A stretch of DNA of 38,856 nt, taken from the NCBI GenBank assembly GCA_937929825.1, contig CALFUV010000014.1, positions 1 through 38,856 on the forward strand, read 5' to 3'. This DNA comes from an uncultured Patescibacteria group bacterium (lineage in GTDB: Bacteria > Patescibacteriota > Patescibacteriia > Veblenbacterales > UBA10138). A model generated the notes under the pieces. That model was not told the DNA's origin. It searched no databases and saw nothing but the letters and a program-made list of their open reading frames with translations. The first letter of the stretch is position 1; every line of letters starts with the position of its first letter. The position numbers and the translations under genes are program-made. Positions 28,781 through 38,856 of the stretch are shown piece by piece.

Positions 28781-28880
28781 TTTTTCCTCCTTCCCTATAT
28801 TTACCCTTAGGGAGCGGGTTTTTATTTTTATTTAATTTATTTAATTATAAATTATTAGTTCGATTAAAATTTGGTGTTTA

Positions 28881-29028
28881 TTCCTTCCCACTAATCTGGG
28901 GTAGAGCAGTATACCTTTGCCCGCAGGCTGATATACCAAGAATTAATACCCTAGCATTTAGTTAGTATTACACCAACTCATAAAGCTATGATTAATTCCT
29001 CCTCCCCTCCCAGGTTAGTGGGAAAGAA
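28881..29028 (-). ncRNA. Candidate structured RNA (5' leader element or 6S-like rod)
   Basis: 20-nt closing arms TTCCTTCCCACTAATCTGGG (28881-28900) and CCCAGGTTAGTGGGAAAGAA (29009-29028); inner GAATTAAT/ATTAATTC; apical AGTTGGT/ACTAACT with a G-U favouring the minus strand; side hairpin GUAUA..GCC-UGCG-GGC..UAUAC. Confidence 0.65.
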
Positions 29029-29070
29029 CTGCTTGTCGCTATTCACTTTTTAAATATCAAATAACATCTA

Positions 29071-29099
29071 AACATAGCTCATTTAGGTTATTTTGTCAA
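29071..29099 (-). promoter_or_regulatory. Predicted promoter for the structured RNA / small ORF unit
   Basis: Minus strand TTGACA - 17 nt - TATGTT. Confidence 0.65.
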
Positions 29100-29172
29100 G
29101 GCTTGAGGAACGAAAATTAGTTTGTGGCTAGGTTAATATGGTTCCATGAGGATTGGATAATAATTTTAAGGT

Positions 29173-29200
29173 TTGACAAGTTGGCTAAAACCGCTATAAT
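29173..29200 (+). promoter_or_regulatory. Predicted promoter of the rpmF operon
   Basis: TTGACA - 16 nt - TATAAT. Confidence 0.8.
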
Positions 29201-29259
29201 CACTTAAGCTTTTGTCCCAGTTTTGGGATTTTATAATTAGGATTTAAAATATATTATAT

Positions 29260-29520
29260 ATGGGGTTACCTGGCCATAGGAGAACATCATCACACAAGCG
29301 TCGTCGCGCTTCCCATTTTGCATTGAAACCTTTAATTTTTACTGTTTGTTCGCATTGCAAACAGTCAGTATTGCCTCATAAGGTTTGTGTTAATTGTGGT
29401 TATTATCGTGGCCGTCAAGTTTTGAAATTGAAGTCAAGGTTGGTAGGCAGAGCTCGAGCCAGAGCAGCGGCGGTTGAAGCTAAGAATCAAGAAGATAAAG
29501 ATAATAAGGAACAAGAGTAA
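29260..29520 (+). CDS. rpmF: 50S ribosomal protein L32
   Basis: [18 protein letters not shown]...[26 protein letters not shown]. Confidence 0.95.
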   Translation: MGLPGHRRTSSHKRRRASHFALKPLIFTVCSHCKQSVLPHKVCVNCGYYRGRQVLKLKSRLVGRARARAAAVEAKNQEDKDNKEQE

Positions 29521-29524
29521 AATC

Positions 29525-30040
29525 ATGTCTAGTCGCCATCTTGCTCGCACCGTTGCCATGCAAACACTATTTCAGTGGGATTTTAATGGCAAACAAGATG
29601 AGTTAATAGAATTGTTGAGAAAAAATATGCCAGAATTCGCTCCGGGATTAGCTGATGATGGTTTTGCCGAAAGATTAACACGCGGTTTAATAAAAAACCT
29701 ACCCGAGATAGACGCTATTATTCAGCGCTTAGCTCCGGAATGGCCAGTGGATCAAATTACAGGTATAGATAGGAATGTTTTACGTATTGGAATTTATGAA
29801 CTTAAATTCGGACGTGAAATTCCACCGAAAGTAGCTATAAATGAAGCTATAGAATTAGCCAAAGCTTTTGGTTCAGATACTTCCAGCAAATTTGTAAATG
29901 GCGTATTAGGCAGCCTTTATAAAGAAATGGAAGCCGAAGGTCAAGTACCGATTGAAGATTTTAAGCAGGTGTATAAGAAGACGGTAGATGATGATATTAA
30001 AATAGAAAACAGTAATACATTATCAAAAGAGATCTCTTAA
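29525..30040 (+). CDS. nusB: Transcription antitermination protein NusB
   Basis: [20 protein letters not shown]...[54 protein letters not shown]; start moved to ATG 29525. Confidence 0.95.
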   Translation: MSSRHLARTVAMQTLFQWDFNGKQDELIELLRKNMPEFAPGLADDGFAERLTRGLIKNLPEIDAIIQRLAPEWPVDQITGIDRNVLRIGIYELKFGREIPPKVAINEAIELAKAFGSDTSSKFVNGVLGSLYKEMEAEGQVPIEDFKQVYKKTVDDDIKIENSNTLSKEIS

Positions 30041-30132
30041 GAAACTTAAGAACAATAGAAAAATATTAAAATATTAAAAAATAAAAATACAAATTATAAA
30101 TTAATAGACTTATTTACTAAAATTAATTTTCT

Positions 30133-30828
30133 ATGAAAGATTTTTCTTTATTGGAGAGGCGACTGGGAGTTTCCTTTAAAGATATTGATCTTTTAAGGCA
30201 AGCCCTAGTCCACCGCTCATACTTAAATGAAAACCCTGGTTTTTCTTTGCCACACAACGAACGTCTGGAATTTTTAGGCGATGCCGTTCTGGAGCTGGTG
30301 GTAACTGAACATTTATACAAAAATTACCCCAATCCTGAGGGTGAACTAACTAATTGGCGGGCGGCTTTGGTAAACGCCATAATGCTTTCTCGGATTGCAC
30401 GCGACCTTGAGTTAGAAGATTATTTATATTTATCACGAGGCGAAGCTAAAGATGCTGGTAGTAAAGCTCGGCAATATATATTAGCCAACGCCATAGAAGC
30501 TGTTATTGGTGCTATTTATTTGGATCAGGGTATGGCTATAGCGGCTGAATTTATAAGTCGTGAGGTGTTGATAAAATTACCTGAGGTATTAAAGAATAAA
30601 ACATACCTTGATCCAAAAAGCCGTTTTCAGGAATTAGCCCAGGATAAAGTGGGAATAACGCCGCATTATTTAGTTTTAGATGAACAGGGACCGGATCACG
30701 CTAAACAATTTCGTGTTGGTCTTTATATTGGTGAAGAGTTTGTGGCAGAAGGTTTAGGTTCTTCCAAACAAGAAGCTCAAGTATCTGCAGCTGAAGCCGG
30801 TTTAAAAGTAAAAAGCGAATGGCAATAA
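30133..30828 (+). CDS. rnc: Ribonuclease III
   Basis: HNERLEFLGDAVLELVVTEHLY, ANAIEAVIGAIYLDQG, C-terminal dsRBD. Confidence 0.96.
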   Translation: MKDFSLLERRLGVSFKDIDLLRQALVHRSYLNENPGFSLPHNERLEFLGDAVLELVVTEHLYKNYPNPEGELTNWRAALVNAIMLSRIARDLELEDYLYLSRGEAKDAGSKARQYILANAIEAVIGAIYLDQGMAIAAEFISREVLIKLPEVLKNKTYLDPKSRFQELAQDKVGITPHYLVLDEQGPDHAKQFRVGLYIGEEFVAEGLGSSKQEAQVSAAEAGLKVKSEWQ

Positions 30829-30856
30829 TTATTAATGAATCCAGTTAACAACTGCC

Positions 30857-33466
30857 ATGTATTTGCAAAAGTTGGAAATTCAAGGGTTTAAATCATTTGC
30901 TCAAAAAATAACACTGGAATTTAACCGCCAGTTAACAGCTATTGTGGGGCCAAATGGCTCTGGTAAAAGTAATATAGCCGATGCCGTACGTTGGGTATTG
31001 GGCGAGCAGTCTGTTAAACTATTGCGTGGCAAGCGCGCCGAAGACGTAATTTTTGCCGGTTCTGATTTAAAATCCCGTCTTGGGATGGCTGAGGTATCTT
31101 TGCATCTCAATAATGAAGATGGTCTTGCGCCTGTTGATTTTTCCGAAATAGTCATTACCAGACGGGTTTTTCGTGACGGCCAAAGTGAATATTTATTGAA
31201 CGGTTCGCAAGTTCGTTTGCAGGATATTCAACTACTTTTGGCTAGCGCTAATTTTGGACAAAAAACATACAGTGTCATTGGTCAGGGTATGGTTGATTCG
31301 ATTCTTCTTTCCTCCCCCGCAGAACGTAAAGAATTTTTTGAAGAAGCCACTGGTATAAAGCAGTATCAAATAAAAAGAGAGCAATCCATTGCCAAATTGC
31401 TTGCTACTTATGATAATTTGGAGCAAGCTACTAGTTTATTGCAGGAGATTGAGCCGCGTTTACGCAGTTTAACCCGCCAAGTTAAAAGACTAGAAAGAAG
31501 AGAGGAGATTGAACGTGAATTAAATGAATTACAGAAGGTTTATTATCGTTGGCGTTGGCATGAGTTAGAAAAAAGGCGAGTGGAAGTATTGACTAGAGTT
31601 TCACAACTTAGTGTTTCTTTGCGAAACAAACAGGCTAGTATGAGAATAATTCAAGATAAGTTGGTTGAGTTGGAAAAAAGAAGTAACCAAACATCTAAAT
31701 GGCAGGAGTTGGAATCACGTCAACTTGATTTGCGACAAAAAATAGCGTCATTAGTTCGTCAACAGGCATTGGCACAGGCTAGGATAGAGTTGGGACATAT
31801 AACAAAAGGCAAGGGAGAAATTGCTATTTTACAACAAAGACAGGAAGAAGTGTTGTATGAACTTAAAACCACAATTGATAAAATTACCTTAATTGAACGT
31901 GATATTATTGAGCAACAAAAGCAGTTAAATATTGCTGGGCAAGAGCAAATTAAGGTAACTGCCAGTTTTTCTCGTTTTCAGCTTGGCGGATATCCTTGGT
32001 TGGAACAGGAATTGGAAGTAGTTTTAGGCGAACAAGCTGAGTTTAGACGAGAATTAATGAGCGCTACAGCTTTGGGGCAAGTTAAACAATTAGTCGTTAA
32101 ATTGATGAATTTGGAAGAAAAAATCAAAGTGTTATTAAAAAAGATAAAACAATCAGGTCAAATGTCTTTGGTTGATTTAGATCGTTTAATGAATGAGCGC
32201 GAATCAGCGGTCGCTAGGGTGGTAGAACTTAAAGCTAATTTGAAATCATTGGAAAAAGAACAATTAATGCTCAAGAGCAAACAAGATCAGTTGCAAAAAA
32301 TATTGGAGAGAATAAAGAATGAGCTTGGCAACCAAAAGAATGTGGCTAGTCAGGATAGTAGTAAAATAAATTCTGAGTTGATAAAAACCGAATCAGAACT
32401 GAAATCAGTGATGTTAGAAATAGCTGATTGGCAAAATCAATCTCAGGGCAGAGAGGCAGAGCTTTTTAAACTTCAGCGTGAGCTTAATTCTGCCCGCGAG
32501 GAGGAGCGTCAATTGGAGCAAGATTCACATGAGGCCGACTTAGAATTAACAAGATTGGAAACCAAACTAGAGGATTTGGAAAGGGAAATGGCACAGGAAA
32601 TAACTGCAGAATTAGTAAGGTCTATAAAAGAGTCGGGTGAAGTTAAGATTTTAAATGAAGGTGAAGTTGCTTTGGAGATTCAAAAATTAAAGCATCAATT
32701 GGAATTAACCGGTGGAATTGAGCCAGAGGTAATTAGTGAATATCAACAAACCAAAACCCGTTTTGATTTCCTTTCTGCACAAATGGATGATTTGCGAGCG
32801 GCCGCAGCTAGTTTGGAAAGCATTATTCGTGATTTAGACGTGACTATTGAAAAAAAATTTTTAGCCAGCTTTAAAGATATAAACGAAAAATTTACTCAGT
32901 ATTTTAAAATACTTTTTGGCGGCGGTAAGGCTCAATTAGTTTTACAAAAAGCTGAAATATCAAAAACTAAACCAGCCAATGTTTTAGATGTTGATGATAA
33001 ATTAGAAGATGAATCAGATGATGAAATAATGCCTAGGGCTAAAGAAAAATTTATAGCCGCCGAGAAAATAAGATCATCTCTTTTTTCCGGCGTGGAGATA
33101 AGTGCCACACCGCCCGGCAAAAAATTATCTTCCATTACTGCGCTTTCCGGTGGCGAAAAGGCTTTAACTTCAATTGCTTTAATATGTGCCATTATATCTC
33201 ATAACCCCTCGCCTTTTGTAGTATTAGATGAAGTTGATGCGGCTTTAGATGAAGCTAATAGCGAGCGTTATGCTGCTATTTTAGATAGTTTGATGGATAG
33301 GACTCAATTTATAACCATTACTCATAATCGAGCTACTATGCGTCGGGCTAATATTCTTTATGGAGTAACCATGGGCGAGGACGGCGTTTCTAAATTATTA
33401 TCCGTTAAGTTTGATGAAGCTGATGAATTAGCGGCTACCAAAAGCAATAGTAAAGTTAAGTTATAA
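30857..33466 (+). CDS. smc: SMC-like chromosome segregation ATPase, short, no recognisable hinge
   Basis: GFKSFAQKITLEF, VGPNGSGKSNIADAVRWVLGEQS, TALSGGEKALTSIALICAI, FVVLDEVDAALDEAN; 869 aa. Confidence 0.88.
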   Translation: MYLQKLEIQGFKSFAQKITLEFNRQLTAIVGPNGSGKSNIADAVRWVLGEQSVKLLRGKRAEDVIFAGSDLKSRLGMAEVSLHLNNEDGLAPVDFSEIVITRRVFRDGQSEYLLNGSQVRLQDIQLLLASANFGQKTYSVIGQGMVDSILLSSPAERKEFFEEATGIKQYQIKREQSIAKLLATYDNLEQATSLLQEIEPRLRSLTRQVKRLERREEIERELNELQKVYYRWRWHELEKRRVEVLTRVSQLSVSLRNKQASMRIIQDKLVELEKRSNQTSKWQELESRQLDLRQKIASLVRQQALAQARIELGHITKGKGEIAILQQRQEEVLYELKTTIDKITLIERDIIEQQKQLNIAGQEQIKVTASFSRFQLGGYPWLEQELEVVLGEQAEFRRELMSATALGQVKQLVVKLMNLEEKIKVLLKKIKQSGQMSLVDLDRLMNERESAVARVVELKANLKSLEKEQLMLKSKQDQLQKILERIKNELGNQKNVASQDSSKINSELIKTESELKSVMLEIADWQNQSQGREAELFKLQRELNSAREEERQLEQDSHEADLELTRLETKLEDLEREMAQEITAELVRSIKESGEVKILNEGEVALEIQKLKHQLELTGGIEPEVISEYQQTKTRFDFLSAQMDDLRAAAASLESIIRDLDVTIEKKFLASFKDINEKFTQYFKILFGGGKAQLVLQKAEISKTKPANVLDVDDKLEDESDDEIMPRAKEKFIAAEKIRSSLFSGVEISATPPGKKLSSITALSGGEKALTSIALICAIISHNPSPFVVLDEVDAALDEANSERYAAILDSLMDRTQFITITHNRATMRRANILYGVTMGEDGVSKLLSVKFDEADELAATKSNSKVKL

Positions 33467-33583
33467 ATATCATTTATGATATTTTCAGAATTTTTATAAC
33501 CAAGGAAAGGATGTGGAGATTTAAGTTTGAGTAGTCCAAGCATACTCAAGGGGATACCTTAAGAAAAGATATATTAATTAGTC

Positions 33584-33612
33584 TTGACGTCAGAGAAATT
33601 ATTAGTTATCAT
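33584..33612 (+). promoter_or_regulatory. Predicted promoter of rpsP
   Basis: TTGACG - 17 nt - TATCAT. Confidence 0.6.
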
Positions 33613-33675
33613 TATTCTGCTTAATTGTTTTATTAATTGTTACTTAAATTAATTACTCATTTATATTTCTATATT

Positions 33676-34008
33676 ATGTTAATGATTCGTTTAGCTCGTA
33701 CTGGCAAAACCAAGAAGGCTTATTTTCGGGTGATTGTTTCCGAAAAAACCAAAGATACTCACGGTGATTATCTTGAAGTTTTGGGACATGTTGATCCGCA
33801 TACTGAACCTCGTCAGGTGGTGCTTAAAGCTGATCGAATAAAGCATTGGTTATCAAAAGGTGCTAAAACCTCGGCTTCAGTTCACAACATGTTAGTGGAA
33901 AATGGAGTGATATCAGGCGAGAAAATACGAGTTTGGAAACCAAAGAAAAAAGAAGGAGCAGAGAATAAAACTGAAGAAAATACGCCTGCCGAAATGCCGG
34001 TTAGTTAA
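33676..34008 (+). CDS. rpsP: 30S ribosomal protein S16
   Basis: IRLARTGKTKKAYFRVIVSEKTKDTHGDYLEVLGHVDP; start moved to 33676. Confidence 0.95.
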   Translation: MLMIRLARTGKTKKAYFRVIVSEKTKDTHGDYLEVLGHVDPHTEPRQVVLKADRIKHWLSKGAKTSASVHNMLVENGVISGEKIRVWKPKKKEGAENKTEENTPAEMPVS

Positions 34009-34363
34009 ATAATCTTTTTTAAGATATCCTGCGAATGTGGGATTTTTGAAATAAATAACACGGTGAATTTACGGTTAAAGATCTCATGTCAATTTAGAAA
34101 AATTTTTAACAAAAATAATCACTTAAATTTAACAAGCTTTATATATTATATTGATATTTAGAGGACTGAAAAGATTCTTAGCCAATCCGGCTAAAAGATA
34201 AAAAATTGATTTACTGGAATTATTATTAAAGTTTAACTAAAATTAGCTCGATTTTAGTTACTTGGTGAGAAAATAATCATATTTCGAGCTTCTAGTGGTA
34301 ATAAAGGCTCTATTATTTAGTATATTTTCATGTCATGTAAGGAGTTTTGTTGAAACACAGGGC

Positions 34364-34392
34364 TTGCTTTTTAAGCATAAAGGCTTTATAAT
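34364..34392 (+). promoter_or_regulatory. Predicted promoter upstream of the KH gene
   Basis: TTGCTT - 17 nt - TATAAT. Confidence 0.5.
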
Positions 34393-34550
34393 TAGTAACG
34401 TAACTCTTTTTAACAATTTTTGAAGATATTTAGGAGAATATTGTACGGCAGTAAAGGTCGAACAGCCAAGCAATTAATCCAATAAATAACTTACTAATTG
34501 TTTTTAGAGTTAAAGCACTTTATTAATTTTTTATAATTTACTGTAACGAT

Positions 34551-34898
34551 ATGGCAGATGAGTCACATAAGGATCAGCAGTTCATTGACTACGTCGTGAA
34601 AGCGCTGGTCGATCATCCCGAAAGCGTCAAGACCGAAAGAACGGTTGACGAAATGGGGGTTCTAATTACACTATATGTTAATCCCGAGGATATGGGCCAA
34701 GTAATTGGTCGCCAGGGGCAAACAGCTCGCAGTTTGCGCACTCTGTTGCGTGTAGTGGGCGCTAAGAATAATGCCCGGGTTAATTTGAAGATATATGAGC
34801 CAGAAGGTGCTCAACGACCCAAGCGTTCTCGAGAAGAGCGTGAGGCTATGAATGGAACCGCCTCTGATACCTCGATTGTGGACGATCTTAAAATATAA
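34551..34898 (+). CDS. KhpA-like KH-domain RNA-binding protein
   Basis: DYVVKALVDHPESVKTERTVDEMGVLITLYVNPEDMGQVIGRQGQTARSLRTLLRVVGAKNNARVNLKI; rpsP-KH-trmD order. Confidence 0.93.
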   Translation: MADESHKDQQFIDYVVKALVDHPESVKTERTVDEMGVLITLYVNPEDMGQVIGRQGQTARSLRTLLRVVGAKNNARVNLKIYEPEGAQRPKRSREEREAMNGTASDTSIVDDLKI

Positions 34899-34908
34899 AA
34901 TTTATTTC

Positions 34909-34938
34909 AAACTACCCCGCTTGATTGCGGGGTAGTTT
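34909..34938 (+). terminator. Hairpin AAACTACCCCGC-TTGATT-GCGGGGTAGTTT
   Basis: 12-bp perfect stem followed by GCTTTT. Confidence 0.8.
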
Positions 34939-34975
34939 GCTTTTAGAGAGATATTAAGTTACTATTTATTCGTTT

Positions 34976-35647
34976 ATGAAAAGGTTTGATATTATCACCA
35001 TTTTTCCTCATTCACTTGATTCTTATTTTGGTACCAGTATTTTAAAACGTGCGCAAGACAAGAAGATTATTAAAATTCAGATGCACGATTTACGAAAATG
35101 GTCGCATAATAAATGGGGTAAAATTGACGATAAACCATATGGTGGTGGTGTGGGTATGGTGATGTTAGCTGAACCAATTTTAAGGGCAATTCAGGTTATT
35201 AAAAAAGGTAAAAGGGCGCGAGTAATATTATTAGCCGCCAATGGCAAACAATTTAAACAAAAAGATGCTCTGAGGTTAGCTAAGTATAATCAGTTGATAT
35301 TTATTTGTGGCCGGTATGAGGGTGTGGATGCGCGTGTAGAAAAGTTTATAGATGAAAAAATATCAGTCGGGCCTTATGTTATGACCGGTGGCGAACTAGC
35401 GGCGGGTATTATTATTGATGTTGTTTCTAGACTTGTTAGAGGTGTGGTTGGCAAGCAGGAGTCAGTTATCAACGAGTCTTATAGCATTGAAGGTTATTTA
35501 GAGCATGATCATTATACTCGGCCGGAAGTATTAGTTTGGCAGGGTAAAAAATATCGAGTGCCAAAAGTATTATTAGAAGGGCATCATATGAAGATAAAGG
35601 AGTGGCGAGATAAAAAATCAAAAGTAAAAAATAGGAATGCTATTTAG
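34976..35647 (+). CDS. trmD: tRNA (guanine-N1)-methyltransferase TrmD
   Basis: FDIITIFPHSLDSYFGTSILKRAQDKKII, DDKPYGGGVGMVM, CGRYEGVDARV, YVMTGGELA. Confidence 0.97.
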   Translation: MKRFDIITIFPHSLDSYFGTSILKRAQDKKIIKIQMHDLRKWSHNKWGKIDDKPYGGGVGMVMLAEPILRAIQVIKKGKRARVILLAANGKQFKQKDALRLAKYNQLIFICGRYEGVDARVEKFIDEKISVGPYVMTGGELAAGIIIDVVSRLVRGVVGKQESVINESYSIEGYLEHDHYTRPEVLVWQGKKYRVPKVLLEGHHMKIKEWRDKKSKVKNRNAI

Positions 35648-35654
35648 CATTCCT

Positions 35655-36065
35655 TTAATTAATCAATTCTGATTTGATGAATTTATTTATTATTTTTTCA
35701 TCCAAATCCCCAGAGGGTGCAAGTTTATATTCCTTGGTCTTATTTGTGAAATTAAATTTTATTACCCGATCAATTACTTCAGGATAATAAAAAATAAGAT
35801 TATCAGGCACCCAGTTGCCGATTAATTTTTTCAATCTTATCCGTAGATGGCATTTTGGAGGCCAACCAGTTGGTTTTATTTTTATCAATATTTCATGATT
35901 TCCCGTGGTGTCTTTTTTTTCAGTTATTATTTCGCCAGTAAAGGCGTTTATATCAGGGATAGAATTTAATCGGATATGACCATACTCCAAAAGAAATATT
36001 TTGAATGTATGAACTATAGCACTCAAAATAAAGTCAAGTTCATGAATTTCAAAAATTTTTTTCAT
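35655..36065 (-). CDS. Hypothetical protein
   Basis: 136-aa open frame, no recognised motif; AGGAG in the leader (minus strand AAAAGGAGTATAAAATG). Confidence 0.6.
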   Translation of the reverse strand: MKKIFEIHELDFILSAIVHTFKIFLLEYGHIRLNSIPDINAFTGEIITEKKDTTGNHEILIKIKPTGWPPKCHLRIRLKKLIGNWVPDNLIFYYPEVIDRVIKFNFTNKTKEYKLAPSGDLDEKIINKFIKSELIN

Positions 36066-36255
36066 TTTATACTCCTTTTAGCACTTTGTGTGCCAATGAT
36101 GTTTGTTTAACATTTCCACTCTGGCGGTGGCTTTTTAAAAGGACATTTTATACGCACTGACTATAGCAGATTTTATAGAATAGTCAAAAAGTGGTGTTAG
36201 GCAAAAGGTTAAATCTTTACTAATTTTAGTTAGATATTAATTTATTAAGATAGAC

Positions 36256-36284
36256 TTGACAAATATCTTATAGGCAGGTACACT
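36256..36284 (+). promoter_or_regulatory. Predicted rRNA promoter
   Basis: TTGACA - 17 nt - TACACT upstream of 16S. Confidence 0.5.
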
Positions 36285-36367
36285 AATCTTGCTTAATTAA
36301 TAACCCTTTAAAACCGGCCAAATTCTTCTCTGTTAGAAACCCCTTGAAATATAAGGGGAAATAAGGA

Positions 36368-36430
36368 GCAGAAAAAACAGTGGTACTTCTTCCGCTAGGC
36401 GGGATTAACGAGTATCTCTGTTTTTTCTGC
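36368..36430 (+). other. Compound stem-loop in the 16S leader region
   Basis: 13-bp arms GCAGAAAAAACAG/CTGTTTTTTCTGC; inner GGTACT/AGTATC and CCGC-TAG-GCGG. Confidence 0.75.
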
Positions 36431-36478
36431 GCTCAATAATATAAATTATTAAAAGAGTGTCGAAAAAAGTTGTACATT

Positions 36479-36501
36479 AACAAAGTGATAGGAAAAGCCA
36501 G
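36479..36501 (+). other. 5' arm of pre-16S processing stem
   Basis: AACAAAGTGATAGGAAAAGCCAG pairs with CTGGTCTTTTCCTCTCACTTTGTT at 38225-38248. Confidence 0.8.
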
Positions 36502-36612
36502 ACTGTCAATTTTGTTTTATGTGTCCAAAGCATAAACACCTAGACTTCCTGATTTATTTCGGGATCCACCCGCTAGGTTAAATAAGTGGTGGCTGAAGAG
36601 CTATCTTCAAAT

Positions 36613-38124
<1,512 letters not shown>

Positions 38125-38224
38125 TAGGGAGTAAAAACCTTAGGGTGATACATTCTACCAAAAGATTTATCTGGCGATGTAAATGTATTGCTATTTTTTG
38201 GTCGAGTTCTAAATTTTTAGAACG

Positions 38225-38250
38225 CTGGTCTTTTCCTCTCACTTTGTTAG
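38225..38250 (+). other. 3' arm of pre-16S processing stem
   Basis: CTGGTCTTTTCCTCTCACTTTGTTAG, complementary to 36479-36501. Confidence 0.8.
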
Positions 38251-38256
38251 TGGACA

Positions 38257-38282
38257 AAAACCTCCTCCCAAAAGGAGGTTTT
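38257..38282 (+). terminator. Intrinsic terminator downstream of 16S
   Basis: AAAACCTCC...GGAGGTTTT. Confidence 0.7.
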
Positions 38283-38359
38283 AAAATAGTTTTTTCTGGC
38301 GGCAGTCAAGCTTGATTTTCATAATAATATCTGTTAAGCTATGGTGGTAAATTTATACA

Positions 38360-38436
38360 GGGCGTGTAGCTCAGTTAGTTAGAGCACTTCACTGATAATG
38401 AAGAGGTCCTTGGTGCAATTCCAAGCACGCCCACCA
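38360..38436 (+). tRNA. tRNA-Ile(GAU)
   Basis: GGGCGTGTAGCTCAGTTAGTTAGAGCACTTCACTGATAATGAAGAGGTCCTTGGTGCAATTCCAAGCACGCCCACCA; full cloverleaf, CCA encoded. Confidence 0.95.
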
Positions 38437-38555
38437 GAAACTATTTGAGTGGTTTTTAATTTTTTATAGTTTATTTATTGTTTTGACAATATATAAAATA
38501 AGATATCTTAAAATTATTATAAAAAAATAATTTAAAACAAAATAAGGAGTTAAAC

Positions 38556-38732
38556 TTGAGAACTGAATTTTTTAAACTATCTCCAGATGAGATAAATGAT
38601 TTAGACAAACAAAAATTCAATGACGACCAAGAGGCTGAATTTATGATGCAAAAAGCCAGAGTTTTCAACGAAAAGTCACGTTTAGTGATGGATATGTTCT
38701 GGGCATCAATTAAGGAAATTTATCGACTTTAG
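38556..38732 (+). CDS. Small hypothetical protein (58 aa), TTG start
   Basis: SD AAGGAG-ttaaac-TTG; MRTEFFKLSPDEINDLDKQKFNDDQEAEFMMQKARVFNEKSRLVMDMFWASIKEIYRL*. Confidence 0.55.
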   Translation: MRTEFFKLSPDEINDLDKQKFNDDQEAEFMMQKARVFNEKSRLVMDMFWASIKEIYRL

Positions 38733-38856
38733 GATAAGCCCAGTGTGGGGATTAGAAAAGGATGGATAATTGTTTGGTCAGAACCAGATCCACCTAATAT
38801 ATTAGATATATTAGGAAATATTATTTAAGTAGAATAATTTATTTATATTTATACCT

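Noticed and set aside
28545-28835. Plus-strand ORF MLNFGSILYSLNTPERIS...
   Set aside because: Antisense to the small membrane protein that has SD and terminator; low-complexity and no SD, so likely spurious.

Overview
The window is a gene-dense, AT-rich chromosomal segment. Its reduced gene set, divergent 16S rRNA, unlinked rRNA and short intergenic gaps suggest a Patescibacteria/CPR (Parcubacteria-like) bacterium; this placement is inferred, not proven. Most of it is translation, RNA-processing and DNA housekeeping: rplS, gmk, an RluA-family pseudouridine synthase, cca, infB-rbfA, two DHH proteins, clpP, rny, ymdB-like, HU, valS, a pilB-type ATPase, ftsH, rpsA, gyrA, rpmF-nusB-rnc-smc, rpsP, a KH protein, trmD, 16S rRNA and four tRNAs. 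I saw no CRISPR array, prophage or classical IS transposase. The strongest unusual signals are: (1) a valyl-tRNA synthetase with a complete histidine-phosphatase domain inserted between two CxxC knuckles, followed 3 nt later by a small protein kinase and preceded by a T-box-like leader; (2) a PaaX/Cas2-like gene flanked by two related 36-nt hairpins in inverted orientation whose stems covary; (3) a 148-nt structured RNA element with its own promoter upstream of an unannotated ~70-aa membrane protein that appears to start at AUA; (4) a tRNA-Ile(GAU) with both partners of the 18-55 elbow pair changed (A18/G55); (5) a compensated U505-A526 change in the 16S 530 pseudoknot; (6) an SMC protein with no recognisable hinge; (7) a degenerate DHH paralogue; (8) an ArsR-like gene flanked by TTTCGCGCGAAA palindromes, one a perfect 46-bp palindrome; and (9) a candidate intergenic ncRNA between the divergent rpsA and MBL-fold genes. 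All family assignments are from reading motifs by eye; no database search was run.
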